This document shows, one piece after another, positions 1-7,358 of a stretch of 64,000 nt of DNA. The translations under genes and the position numbers were made by a program. The stretch lies in the NCBI RefSeq assembly GCF_001423425.1, contig NZ_LMNX01000002.1, forward strand, positions 1 through 64,000, given 5' to 3'. Every line of letters begins with the position of its first letter. Position 1 is the first letter of the stretch. This DNA is from Rhizobium sp. Leaf306. Lineage in GTDB: Bacteria > Pseudomonadota > Alphaproteobacteria > Rhizobiales > Rhizobiaceae. The notes beneath the pieces were generated by a model. That model saw nothing but the letters and a program-made list of their open reading frames with translations. It was not told where the DNA came from and made no database searches.

Positions 1-38
1 GAATTCGGTCTTCGACGTCGAATTCGGTCTTCGACGTC
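1..38. repeat. 19-bp perfect tandem direct repeat at the window edge
   Basis: Positions 1-19 and 20-38 are identical, and each begins with an EcoRI site (GAATTC). The unit is not a multiple of three and lies inside the partial minus-strand reading frame, so the second copy is read in another frame. It could be a real short duplication or a cloning or assembly artefact at the sequence end. Confidence 0.9.
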
Positions 39-223
39 TCGGGCATCGCAAGCACAAGGCTGCCTCCATCGAGATCCAGCAACTTGCGCGAAGCGGCAGG
101 CAGGCGCGCGCGGATCTCCAGCAGGATCCCCTTGGCGCGGACCGCCGAGCCGAGCGTTGCCTTGGGAGGCAGGGGCCACTGTTTAAACAGTTCCGGCCCC
201 TCATTCGTCTTTTGTTTTGGCAT
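1..223 (-). CDS. Unrecognised protein, N-terminal part only (runs off the window)
   Basis: An ATG at 223 opens a frame that stays open to position 1, giving 74 codons with strong GC third-position bias. It begins MPKQKTNEGPELF and later contains the stretch LLDLDGGSLVLAMP. I do not recognise the family. There is no convincing Shine-Dalgarno sequence before the ATG, so the start is uncertain. The last readable codons lie in the 19-bp tandem repeat, which would shift the frame if it is a recent duplication. The next gene leftward is outside the window. Confidence 0.5.
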   Translation of the reverse strand, partial: MPKQKTNEGPELFKQWPLPPKATLGSAVRAKGILLEIRARLPAASRKLLDLDGGSLVLAMPETSKTEFDVEDRI

Positions 224-557
224 CAAGGATAAATGGTCCGCGGGGTCACTAGCGTCAATGCCGTTGTTGGCTGAGACTTGGCCGATGCTGTGCGTTGTAT
301 GAAACACAGACGAAACGCTCTCATTTGGCTGTGTCGGCAAAGACTGTGCCTTCAACTTGTTAGGAACACATTCTCATGACATGGTCTGCGCATCGGCATT
401 GCTGATGAGCGTCGGGCTATTCGATGTTCGCAACTGCCGCTTTCGCTTCCTACCTTTGACCACGGATGTACTGGCACCGGTGAATGAAGCGACGATGAGG
501 AAGGTCGGTGCAATTTTGCCCGGCCTTTTTTCATTCTAAACATACCGAAAGACAATC
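224..557. other. 334-bp gap without a convincing protein gene; possible small RNA locus
   Basis: The ORFs here have poor codon bias, and the 60-codon plus-strand frame ending at 539 runs through a terminator hairpin. The terminator at 501-532 reads on the plus strand although no plus-strand gene lies upstream, which suggests an unannotated short transcript. I could not identify a clear promoter. Confidence 0.4.
501..532 (+). terminator. Orphan Rho-independent terminator
   Basis: An 8-bp stem (AAGGTCGG with CCGGCCTT, one G-T wobble) has an 11-nt loop and is followed by a run of T. It terminates a plus-strand transcript that has no visible coding gene in front of it. Confidence 0.65.
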
Positions 558-734
558 ATGAAAAAGACCGATGCGGCGCTGCTTCTCAAGAAGGCTGAGC
601 GACAGATTGCAAATACCAGCGGCGGTGGTCATCTCGGTGGCACAAATCACGGCCAAGGCTATGATGCCAAGACGACCGGCGCGCACAGCCAAGGCCGCAA
701 GGCGTCGCCCCGCGGCGGCCCTGCCAAGAAGTAA
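558..734 (+). CDS. Small basic hypothetical protein (58 aa)
   Basis: An ATG-started frame begins MKKTDAALLLKKAERQIAN and continues with a Gly/His/Lys-rich tail ending in GGPAKK. It is basic, with no membrane segment or signal peptide. Codon use matches the neighbouring genes. The frame is bounded upstream by the orphan terminator and downstream by its own terminator at 759, so it looks monocistronic. I do not know a function; the composition is like small stress-related or nucleic-acid-associated proteins, but that is only an impression. Confidence 0.65.
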   Translation: MKKTDAALLLKKAERQIANTSGGGHLGGTNHGQGYDAKTTGAHSQGRKASPRGGPAKK

Positions 735-758
735 GCGAGCTACCAAACCATTGATCAG

Positions 759-790
759 ACCCGTCGTTCACCACGGCGGGTTTTGTCGTT
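759..790 (+). terminator. Terminator after the 58-aa gene
   Basis: The imperfect stem ACCCGTCG/CGGCGGGT is followed by a T-rich stretch, 25 bp after the stop codon. Confidence 0.7.
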
Positions 791-947
791 TTAGGCGTTG
801 GGTATTCTCCCCCTCTATCGCTTCCCGTCTTGTTTTGACGCCACCTCAGGCGATGCGGGACGCGGTTCGCACCGGCTGTGGCCGAACCGCCGCCGGACTG
901 CACACGAAAGTGTAATCGCCGAGGGGCAATCGTTGCCGCGGGTTTCC

Positions 948-972
948 GGAACGATTTGGGATGGCTGTGGTT
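948..972 (+). promoter_or_regulatory. Candidate EcfG (general stress) promoter
   Basis: GGAAC, 16 bp, then GGTT. The site ends 26 bp before the ATG of the periplasmic hydrolase at 999. It deviates from the EcfG/RpoE2 consensus GGAAC-N16/17-CGTT only in the first base of the -10 box. Confidence 0.6.
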
Positions 973-998
973 TCGGGGGAGATCAATCAGGAATACCC

Positions 999-1796
999 AT
1001 GCCGCGCCTGAACTTCGCCGTCCCGTTCACATCTGCATCCATCTTCTTGATGATGCTTCTGTCCAGCCCGGCTCATGCCCTGGATGCCTCGGGAACGCGC
1101 GCTGACCTGCGCGCGCCAAAACCGGTTGCAGGGCCGATCGAGGCGGGCGTCCCTCTTGTCGATCAGGCGAAAGGAGCCGTTGCCATCAAAACCTCTCAAA
1201 CGAAACCGCGTCGTCTGGTGATTTTCCTGCACGGCATCAGAGGCTCCGGTTCGGTCATGGCGGCCATCGGCAATTCCTGGCAGTCAAGCCTGACGGACAC
1301 GCGGTTCGTCGCGCCAGATGCGCCGTTTGCGCATCGGTCCGGCGGTCGTCAGTGGTTTGCGGTCGACGATCAGGTGCTGCGGCCGGACCGTATTGAGGGT
1401 GCCAGAAAGGCTTTCAACAGCCTGATGTCCGACATCGTCGAACGCGAAGGTTTCAAAGGTGATCTGGAAAGTGTCGCCTTTGTCGGCGTGTCTCAGGGTG
1501 CAATCATGGCGCTGGACGCCGTGTCCTCCGGGCGCTGGAAGGTCGGCGCAGTCATCAGTATCGCCGGCCTGTTGCCGCTGCCGCCCAAGGCCTCGGCCTC
1601 GAAGATACCGGTTCTTCTGATGCATGGCGAGGCGGATCAGACGATCCCGTCCGTGGCATCCGTTGCCGCCGCCGGCCAGCTGCGGGGCGCGGGTTACGAC
1701 GTTACTTTGAAACTCTATCCCCAGGTCGGGCACACGATCTCGTCCGAAGAGGCGAGGCAAGCCGTGCTTTTTCTGCGCGACCGGTTTGATCGCTAG
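999..1796 (+). CDS. Secreted alpha/beta hydrolase of the phospholipase/carboxylesterase family
   Basis: This is a 265-aa serine hydrolase. Residues 1-25 form a signal peptide (hydrophobic core, then SSPAHA), so the enzyme should act in the periplasm. An HG oxyanion motif (FLHGIRGSG) is followed by the nucleophile elbow GVSQG, an Asp in HGEADQTIP and a His in GHTIS, completing the triad. An upstream in-frame ATG at 798 is rejected: the start at 999 has a CAGGA ribosome site, a proper signal peptide and lies just after a stress promoter. The substrate is not predictable; short acyl esters are typical of this fold. Confidence 0.85.
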   Translation: MPRLNFAVPFTSASIFLMMLLSSPAHALDASGTRADLRAPKPVAGPIEAGVPLVDQAKGAVAIKTSQTKPRRLVIFLHGIRGSGSVMAAIGNSWQSSLTDTRFVAPDAPFAHRSGGRQWFAVDDQVLRPDRIEGARKAFNSLMSDIVEREGFKGDLESVAFVGVSQGAIMALDAVSSGRWKVGAVISIAGLLPLPPKASASKIPVLLMHGEADQTIPSVASVAAAGQLRGAGYDVTLKLYPQVGHTISSEEARQAVLFLRDRFDR

Positions 1797-1823
1797 CAAC
1801 AAGCGCGGGGCACCGCCCGGGAG

Positions 1824-2201
1824 CTAAGGTCGGTCCTCGTCAAACTGCTCCGCGTCCGGCAGCGCGGCAAGCCATGGCTCCCGTCGTTTGATCCAGAGTT
1901 CGTAGGTCGGCACTATACCCGAAGGCGCGTCGCGCAGGCTTCCGAGCTTGACCTCGGCTTCGTGCTCGTCGCAGGCGAAAAGCCTTGAACCGCACGACGG
2001 ACAGAAGCGCCGTCCCCCTTGTTCGGCCGTCGTTCCTTCACTCAAGAAAGCATGAGCAGGCCAGATGCCGAAATAGGTGAAAGCCGATCCGCTCTCCTGA
2101 CGGCAGTCGGTACAGTGACAGAGCCCAACCCGCGTGGGTTCGCCCGCCACACTGAATGTCACCTTGCCGCAGAGGCAACCACCCATTCGCACGACCGTCA
2201 T
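1824..2201 (-). CDS. GFA-type zinc protein (Mss4-like fold)
   Basis: A 125-aa protein with the GFA family cysteine pattern: GGCLCGKV near the N-terminus, CHCTDCR, then CPSCGS. These residues bind structural and catalytic zinc in the glutathione-dependent formaldehyde-activating (GFA) fold, although most family members have no proven activity. The ATG at 2201 is preceded by GGAGGAGG. The start codon and ribosome site lie inside an exact 100-bp tandem duplication, so a second copy of the start exists 100 bp upstream, where it reads into another frame. It is transcribed divergently from the SnoaL-like gene through candidate EcfG promoters. Confidence 0.85.
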   Translation of the reverse strand: MTVVRMGGCLCGKVTFSVAGEPTRVGLCHCTDCRQESGSAFTYFGIWPAHAFLSEGTTAEQGGRRFCPSCGSRLFACDEHEAEVKLGSLRDAPSGIVPTYELWIKRREPWLAALPDAEQFDEDRP

Positions 2202-2236
2202 GACGACCTCCTCCGGAATGCGCTTCGTCTTTGTCC

Positions 2237-2263
2237 GGAACATCATCGTCCGGTGCTGGTTCC
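2237..2263. promoter_or_regulatory. Bidirectional candidate EcfG promoter, copy 1
   Basis: Plus strand: GGAAC, 16 bp, GGTT. Minus strand: GGAAC, 16 bp, TGTT, using the same 27 bp. The minus reading lies about 38 bp upstream of the GFA ATG. This is the inner copy within the 100-bp duplication. Confidence 0.6.
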
Positions 2264-2336
2264 AATTGCCAGAGGCAACCACCCATTCGCACGACCGTCA
2301 TGACGACCTCCTCCGGAATGCGCTTCGTCTTTGTCC

Positions 2337-2363
2337 GGAACATCATCGTCCGGTGCTGGTTCC
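2337..2363. promoter_or_regulatory. Bidirectional candidate EcfG promoter, copy 2
   Basis: This is an identical copy of the site at 2237, shifted by 100 bp. The plus reading lies 27-30 bp before the ATG of the SnoaL-like gene at 2391. The minus reading would start a transcript through the decoy GFA start. Confidence 0.6.
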
Positions 2364-2390
2364 AATTGCAAGATCCAAGAAGGAACCGAT

Positions 2391-2807
2391 ATGACCCAAC
2401 TGACCGACAATTTCATCGCTGCCCTTCATCGTCTGGAAAAGTCCAGCGACGTCGATACTATCGCCGGCCTGTTCCGCGACGATGCTGTCCTGTCCAACCC
2501 GTTGTCGATCCATGATTCAGCCGAGTCGGGAGCCGCACAGGCATTCTGGACGGCCTATCGCGCCGCGTTTTCAACGATCGAGTCCGAATTCATCAACGTC
2601 GTCGAAACCGATGGCGTCGCCATACTCGAATGGCGCAGCGATGCGGTTGTCGAGGGTCAGTCCGTAGCCTATTCAGGCGTCAGCGTTCTCGAAAGCGATG
2701 GCGAAAAGATCAAGTCGTTCCGGGCCTATTTCGATCCTCGCGAGCTTGTCGCTAAAGTCGATACCCGTGCGGTGGATGCAACGCCGAGCGACGTTGAGCC
2801 CGCCTGA
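2391..2807 (+). CDS. SnoaL-like / NTF2-fold protein
   Basis: A 138-aa protein with the SnoaL-like cone-fold pattern: an N-terminal helical stretch (ALHRLEKSSDVDTIAGLF), then alternating strands ending in SFRAYFDPREL. The family includes polyketide cyclases, ketosteroid isomerases and many stress proteins of unknown role, so no reaction is assigned. The ATG at 2391 follows an AAGAAGGA ribosome site; upstream in-frame starts lie inside the 100-bp repeat. It should be co-controlled with the divergent GFA gene by the EcfG-type promoter copy ending at 2363. Confidence 0.8.
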   Translation: MTQLTDNFIAALHRLEKSSDVDTIAGLFRDDAVLSNPLSIHDSAESGAAQAFWTAYRAAFSTIESEFINVVETDGVAILEWRSDAVVEGQSVAYSGVSVLESDGEKIKSFRAYFDPRELVAKVDTRAVDATPSDVEPA

Positions 2808-2857
2808 CTTTATGTCGAGATCGTCATCGCTGCCAAGTCCCGTCTGCCGAAGCCCCG

Positions 2858-3949
2858 TCAGACCAGGGCGGCAGCGTTCTCCCGGGCGCTGTTCAGGCGC
2901 CCGGTCTGGATCTTGCCATGAAGCTCGAACCGCACGCCGTCGAAATTGTAGAGGGTCTTGCCTTCGCCTTCAAAATACGCGGGCACGATCTTGTTGGTCA
3001 GCCGTGATCCAAATCCCGTCCTGGCCGGAGCCATTACGGGTGGGCCCCCGGTTTCCTGCCAGACCAAATGGAACGTCCCGTCCGCTGTGACTTCCCACGA
3101 AATTCCGATCCGCCCGGTCTCTGTGGATAAGGCCCCGTATTTCACGGCGTTTGTCGCAAGTTCGTACACCGCGAGCGAGAGTCCGATCGCCTGTTGCGAT
3201 GCCACGTAGAGGTCCGGCCCGGAGATCACCGCACGATCGGACCGATCGAGATGCGCTGCGAGGGCTGCCTCGACAATTCCCCGGACGGGGGTGTTGTCGG
3301 CAGAATCGTGCAGAAGTTCCTGCGCGCTCCCAAGCGCGGCGATCCGGTCCGAGACGGTGGCCCTTGCCTGGTCGAGGCTGCTTGCCTGACGCAGCGTCGA
3401 GGAAACGACCGCGGCTGTTACCGCAAGCGTATTCTTGACGCGGTGAACGAGCTCGCGCTGCAATTCGCGCTGGTTCCTGCGGGCGAGCACTCCCGGCGTT
3501 GCGTCGAGGGCGATGTTGATCATGCCCTTGATCTCGCCCTTCTCGTAGAGCGGGCTGTAGGAAAAGGTCCAGAAGGTCTCTTCGTCGTATCCGTTGCGCC
3601 GCATCGTCAGAGGAAGTTCCTCGGCCCAGGTTCCGTCGCCCGACAGCGCCTGGTTGACGATAGGCTCGATATCCGGCCAGATTTCCGACCAGACCTGTTT
3701 GGCAGGCTGACCGAGGGCGCCGGCTTCCTTTGCGCCCAGAAGCGGTGCGTAGGCATCGTTATAGAGGATGTTGAGTTGCTCACCCCAGAACACGCAGATC
3801 GCATGCTTTTGGCCCAGCATCATTTCGATGACAGAGGTCAGCGCTTCGGACCATGACGAAATCGGTCCCAGCGATGTTGGCGACCAGTCGTATTCGGCCG
3901 TCAGCCTCGCCATGCGGCCGTTGCCAATTTTGGACAGAGGTCTTGTCAT
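2858..3949 (-). CDS. PAS-HWE sensor histidine kinase
   Basis: A 363-aa soluble kinase without membrane segments. A PAS sensory domain fills roughly residues 20-155 and includes VFWGEQLNILYNDAY. The HWE phosphorylation site ELVHRVKNTL follows, then the N-box YELATNAVKYGAL and the family signature W-x-E in VWQETGGPP. HWE kinases are abundant in rhizobia and several feed the general stress response through PhyR or single-domain receivers. It is last in a three-gene operon with a receiver and another HWE kinase, 41 bp from the receiver. The signal sensed (light, redox or ligand) cannot be read from the sequence; I see no clear LOV cysteine motif. Confidence 0.92.
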   Translation of the reverse strand: MTRPLSKIGNGRMARLTAEYDWSPTSLGPISSWSEALTSVIEMMLGQKHAICVFWGEQLNILYNDAYAPLLGAKEAGALGQPAKQVWSEIWPDIEPIVNQALSGDGTWAEELPLTMRRNGYDEETFWTFSYSPLYEKGEIKGMINIALDATPGVLARRNQRELQRELVHRVKNTLAVTAAVVSSTLRQASSLDQARATVSDRIAALGSAQELLHDSADNTPVRGIVEAALAAHLDRSDRAVISGPDLYVASQQAIGLSLAVYELATNAVKYGALSTETGRIGISWEVTADGTFHLVWQETGGPPVMAPARTGFGSRLTNKIVPAYFEGEGKTLYNFDGVRFELHGKIQTGRLNSARENAAALV

Positions 3950-3990
3950 GTCATGGTTCTTTCGCGGTGGGCGATCTCGATGTACCTCAT

Positions 3991-4362
3991 TCAGATCGTT
4001 GAAGATAATCCCAATTCGAAGAGCGCGACGCTGAGCTGGCGTTCCGAAATCGGTTTTGACAGGAAGCGTGCTCCCTGCGGCAAACTACCCTGATCGGGCG
4101 AGAAACGTCCAGAGATGACGATGATTCTGCATTCCGGCCACCGCGAAGCCGTGAGGTTTGCGAGTTTGATGCCGTTCATCGATCCCGGCATGTCGATATC
4201 CGTCAGCATCGCCTTGACCGGAATGCCGGCCTCCAGAAGCGCAAGCGCCTGATCGGCATTGGCGGCTTCGACGACATCGAAGCCGCTGTCGCTGAGGACG
4301 TCCGCCAGATCCATGCGGATCAGGCCGTCGTCTTCGACCACGAGGATGGGATGATGTTTCAT
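3991..4362 (-). CDS. Single-domain response regulator
   Basis: A 123-aa receiver with no output domain. It has the acidic pair VVEDD, phospho-acceptor Asp in LTDIDMPG, and conserved Lys in FLSKPIS. The ATG at 4362 overlaps the stop of the upstream HWE kinase by one base (TGATG), indicating translational coupling; a TTG three bases upstream is not needed. With no output domain it should act as a phosphate shuttle or competitor, as single-domain receivers do in alphaproteobacterial stress networks. Its partners are presumably the two flanking HWE kinases. Confidence 0.92.
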   Translation of the reverse strand: MKHHPILVVEDDGLIRMDLADVLSDSGFDVVEAANADQALALLEAGIPVKAMLTDIDMPGSMNGIKLANLTASRWPECRIIVISGRFSPDQGSLPQGARFLSKPISERQLSVALFELGLSSTI

Positions 4363-5843
4363 CAATGTTCCTGCTGGAAACCCTGGAGGTCTGCGTCAAT
4401 TCGGAAGGTGAGACCTGAAGGCTGGAATGTGAAGGCGACGGTACTGTCTGCGGTCCCGTTAAGCCCGGCATTGATCAGACGCAAACCGGAACCGGGGCCT
4501 TCAGGCTGTTGCACCGGCGGCCCGCCTGTCTCGGTCCAGATGAGTTCAAAACGATCCGATTTCGGACCGGCGATCTTCCACTGGATATTGACCCGCCCGT
4601 CCGGAAGCGAAAGGGCTCCGTATTTGACTGCATTCGTCGCCAGTTCGTGCAGGATCAACGAGAGAGAGAGGGAAGGGCGCGAGCCGACCTTGATATTCGT
4701 GCCTGTAACGGTGATGCGGGGATTTGCAGGGTCGTCGTGAAGGGACGTCATCTTGTCGACGAGCTGCGTGACAGTCGAGGCGCCCATACCGCCCAGCAGA
4801 ATGGTATCGTGGGCGGCGCTGAGGACGGCGATCCGGTCCGATAGGCGGACCCTGGCGCTGGCGAGGTCTGTCGAATTTCTAAGCGTCTGCGATGCGATCG
4901 CCTGCACCATTGCAAGCTGGTTTTTCAGGCGGTGCCCCAGTTCATGCGACAGCTGTGCCTGTTTTTCCTCCTCCGCTCGAAGCTCCGTGACATCGATTGC
5001 CTGAACGAGAATGCCGATGACCTTGCCGTCGTCCTCCACCATGGGCTGATAGGCGAGATCGATGACCCGGTCCTGCTTTTCGCCGGCGGTTCCTCTGTTC
5101 AATTCGATCCGAAGGTTTTTCGCAACGAAGGGTTCGCCCGTCTGGTAAACTCTGTCGAGGATGTCGATGTAACCCTGACGGACCACTTCCGACACGGCCT
5201 CGGCGACCGTCTTGCCGATGATGTCGCGGCCGCTGCCGATCATCGAGTAGTAGACTTCGTTGGCGTATTCAAAGACGTGATTGGGTCCGGTCAGCATGGC
5301 GATACCGCCGGGGCTGAGCTCGAAGACCTGCTCGAAGCGCTCCCGCAGGGTCCGTTCGGCGTTCCGTGCCGCCACGGTCGATGTCTGCTCGGTGCAGGCA
5401 CAGAACATTCCCAGCACCGTTCCCCAGGGGTCTCGGACCGGCGTGTAGGAAAAGGCGAAATGTGTTTCTTCAGGAACGCCGTTGCGATGCATGACGAACT
5501 CGATATCGTCCATCGACGTACCCTGTCCGGCATAGGCTGCAGAAATGATCGGCTCCACCTGATCCCAGATGTCGTGCCACAGTTCGCCGAAGGGTTTTCC
5601 GAATGCGGCCGGATGCCGCTTGCCGCACATTTCGGCGTAGCCGTCGTTGTAGAGCGTCGTCTGTGAAGGGCCCCACACGATCAGCATCGGTTGCAGCGAC
5701 CCGAGCATGACGTTCACCAGAGTCCGCAACTCCACGGCCCAGCGATCCTTCGGGCCTATATCTGAGGATTCCCAGTCATATACGTCGAATAGATTTCGAC
5801 ACTCTGGATTGGTTTCCAGCGTCAATTCCTTACCGTCCTTCAT
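4362..5843 (-). CDS. Dual-PAS HWE sensor histidine kinase
   Basis: A 493-aa cytoplasmic kinase: PAS 1 (about residues 15-150, resembling the PAS of its partner at 2858), PAS 2 (about 165-290), then the HWE core with ELGHRLKNQL, HELATNAVKYGAL and WTETGGPPV. The two kinases share clear similarity and probably arose by duplication. I chose ATG 5843 over the GTG at 5855 because a perfect EcfG promoter at 5859-5883 would start transcription near 5853, placing the GTG at or before the transcript start. The resulting leader is only about 10 nt. Confidence 0.9.
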   Translation of the reverse strand: MKDGKELTLETNPECRNLFDVYDWESSDIGPKDRWAVELRTLVNVMLGSLQPMLIVWGPSQTTLYNDGYAEMCGKRHPAAFGKPFGELWHDIWDQVEPIISAAYAGQGTSMDDIEFVMHRNGVPEETHFAFSYTPVRDPWGTVLGMFCACTEQTSTVAARNAERTLRERFEQVFELSPGGIAMLTGPNHVFEYANEVYYSMIGSGRDIIGKTVAEAVSEVVRQGYIDILDRVYQTGEPFVAKNLRIELNRGTAGEKQDRVIDLAYQPMVEDDGKVIGILVQAIDVTELRAEEEKQAQLSHELGHRLKNQLAMVQAIASQTLRNSTDLASARVRLSDRIAVLSAAHDTILLGGMGASTVTQLVDKMTSLHDDPANPRITVTGTNIKVGSRPSLSLSLILHELATNAVKYGALSLPDGRVNIQWKIAGPKSDRFELIWTETGGPPVQQPEGPGSGLRLINAGLNGTADSTVAFTFQPSGLTFRIDADLQGFQQEH

Positions 5844-5858
5844 CAGCGCGCGCACAGG

Positions 5859-5883
5859 AACGCGGTTACCGGTCGTTTGTTCC
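5859..5883 (-). promoter_or_regulatory. Perfect EcfG-type promoter for the HWE kinase operon
   Basis: Read on the minus strand: GGAAC, 16 bp, CGTT, an exact match to the general stress response consensus. It lies immediately before the dual-PAS kinase start, which implies an almost leaderless mRNA. Confidence 0.75.
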
Positions 5884-5929
5884 AGGTGCTAGAAGAGTGT
5901 TCTACCGCCGCCCATAAATCATAACTTTC

Positions 5930-5957
5930 CCCTGCTTCCAATGGCTGGGAAGCAGGG
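5930..5957 (-). terminator. Perfect 10-bp stem-loop downstream of DUF2177
   Basis: CCCTGCTTCC and its exact complement are separated by 8 bp, about 50 bp after the DUF2177 stop. No T-run follows, so termination is uncertain. Confidence 0.5.
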
Positions 5958-6005
5958 AGCAACGACGGAGCTGCTTCGTACGGTGGCGGACTGAGCGGAT
6001 CGAGC

Positions 6006-6407
6006 TCAGCTCATGGAGCGGGCGGCGATGTAACCGCAGGCGCTGGCGATGCCCGTCAGGACTGTTCCCCAGATCATGTCGATGATGACAAGCGAAGCCG
6101 GCCAGTTTTTCAGTGTCGAGAGATTGGTGATGTCATAGGTGCCGTAGGCGGCCAGACCGAGCAATGCGCCACATCCGATCGCAACCCACAAGGAACCTCC
6201 ATCGAGACCCGGCTTTACCGCCAGGATGACGATCGCAACCGCGAAGAAGAGGTAGAAGATCGCAGCGATCCCGAGATTGGGAGAGGGAAGCATGAGGTCG
6301 CCGAGTTTTTCCCGGTACATCTTGCCGGCAACAAGGCCGAGCCACACAGCGTCGATTGCGAGAAAGGAAACGAGAGTGGCCACATAGGCAATGGCGAGAG
6401 ATTTCAT
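6006..6407 (-). CDS. DUF2177 family membrane protein
   Basis: A 133-aa integral membrane protein of about four hydrophobic segments beginning MKSLAIAYVATLVSFLAID and containing the family's WLGLVAGKMYR and GTYDITNL motifs. Function is unknown for the family. Its length equals the usual family length when translation starts at the ATG at 6407; the longer frame from a TTG at 6476 adds an unrelated leader. A GGAAC-N16-GGTT site 35-60 bp upstream suggests general-stress control. Confidence 0.85.
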   Translation of the reverse strand: MKSLAIAYVATLVSFLAIDAVWLGLVAGKMYREKLGDLMLPSPNLGIAAIFYLFFAVAIVILAVKPGLDGGSLWVAIGCGALLGLAAYGTYDITNLSTLKNWPASLVIIDMIWGTVLTGIASACGYIAARSMS

Positions 6408-6441
6408 GAGGCGTTCCACATCAGGGTTGAAGTGCAGAGAT

Positions 6442-6466
6442 AACCCTGTGTTGTTCACCTTGTTCC
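6442..6466 (-). promoter_or_regulatory. Candidate EcfG promoter before DUF2177
   Basis: Minus strand GGAAC, 16 bp, GGTT, ending 35 bp before the start codon. Confidence 0.55.
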
Positions 6467-6518
6467 GCCCGACCAATGTGGTTGTGATCGCAGGCGGCGA
6501 GGACCGTTTGCGCAGCGG

Positions 6519-7043
6519 TCAATCGACGACTTTCTCGAGACGGAAATAATACCGGCGTGGGTCGCCTTCGACGACCATCTTGCCCGCGATCTCTGTATCG
6601 GAGATCCGCCGGAACATGTCGGTAATCGGTTGCTGGTCGTAGACCATCGCAGCAGTCAACACGTCGCGATCCATCCTGTTTTCCAGGGATGCGGTGGTGG
6701 ATTTTGCGCGCACGCGCGGGCGTATGTGGGAAAACAGGTTCACCGCGCTCGAGGTGCGGCCGAACCTTGCAAGCCGGATCGCCCACCGGATGGGAAACAC
6801 TTTCGGGTCGACTGCAACCAGCCTGCCCGGTGCGCCCTCAAACAGCAGCGCATCAGCCCGCCCGTCCGGATGGAAGCGCTTTCCGAACCAGCGCAGGTTT
6901 TCAAGGACGCCATCGAGCGGATGGTCGGACGGGTGGCCGCGGCCTCTCCACAGGCCGACCATGTCCTGAGGCCTGACCGGCTCAAGGGACGCGAACCACT
7001 CGGCGCTTTCATCCTGCAATGCCTGCGCTGGGCTTTTTGTCAT
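6519..7043 (-). CDS. GXWXG / DUF4334 protein
   Basis: A 174-aa soluble protein. The GXWXG signature is visible as MVGLWRGRG near residue 30, and the DUF4334 half ends with PRRYYFRLEKVVD. Proteins with this two-part architecture are widespread and uncharacterised; a lipocalin-like binding fold has been suggested for such sequences, but I infer no ligand here. The ATG at 7043 is unambiguous. It lies 15 bp after the small acidic protein gene on the same strand and may be co-transcribed with it. Confidence 0.85.
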   Translation of the reverse strand: MTKSPAQALQDESAEWFASLEPVRPQDMVGLWRGRGHPSDHPLDGVLENLRWFGKRFHPDGRADALLFEGAPGRLVAVDPKVFPIRWAIRLARFGRTSSAVNLFSHIRPRVRAKSTTASLENRMDRDVLTAAMVYDQQPITDMFRRISDTEIAGKMVVEGDPRRYYFRLEKVVD

Positions 7044-7058
7044 TGTCTTCGCGGGTCC

Positions 7059-7241
7059 TCAGCCGCCGCCCGGCGAAACGCTCTCGTCATCCGTATCCGG
7101 CAACGAGCCCGTACCAGGCGTCTTGCTCTCATCCATCAATTCAGGCTTGGCGTGCGGACCGGCGACAGGGCTATCCGATGTCGCCGGCGCTTTCTTGCCA
7201 GTTTCTTCGACGGCTTCCTGAGCGTTCTTGTTATCGTCCAT
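7059..7241 (-). CDS. Small acidic hypothetical protein (60 aa)
   Basis: Starts MDDNKNAQEAVEETGKK and ends DDESVSPGGG; strongly acidic, Pro/Gly-rich, with no hydrophobic segment and probably intrinsically disordered. The ATG at 7241 has a GGGAGA ribosome site at good spacing; the ATG at 7253 and the longer frame lack one. It precedes the DUF4334 gene by 15 bp. No function can be assigned. Confidence 0.7.
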   Translation of the reverse strand: MDDNKNAQEAVEETGKKAPATSDSPVAGPHAKPELMDESKTPGTGSLPDTDDESVSPGGG

Positions 7242-7358
7242 GATATCTCCCATTCGGCTGCTACTAGACTGTAGAGGCTCAGTCAGGAATGGGTGGGCAC
7301 GGCAAAATGTTCCATGGGGGCCGTTGTCCGCCGCATCACCGGTTGGCAAAACTCTGTG

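Larger units (their letters stand above)
2170..2369. repeat. Exact 100-bp tandem duplication carrying a bidirectional promoter and a start codon
   Basis: Positions 2170-2269 and 2270-2369 are identical over 100 bp; identity stops abruptly on both sides. Each unit holds the GFA ribosome site and ATG and a face-to-face pair of GGAAC boxes. The period is not a multiple of three, so the outer copy of the GFA start produces a short out-of-frame leader. The perfect identity implies a recent event or selection for a doubled promoter. Confidence 0.97.

Noticed and set aside
363-367. GGAAC in the first intergenic region
   Set aside because: No GTT-type -10 box follows at 16-17 bp.
357-539. 60-codon plus-strand frame
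   Set aside because: It runs through the terminator hairpin at 501-532 and has no codon bias or ribosome site.
798-998. N-terminal extension of the 999-1796 hydrolase from ATG 798
   Set aside because: It destroys the signal peptide, lacks a ribosome site and overlaps the stress promoter at 948.
5844-5855. GTG start for the dual-PAS kinase
   Set aside because: The EcfG promoter places the transcript start at about 5853, too close for this codon.
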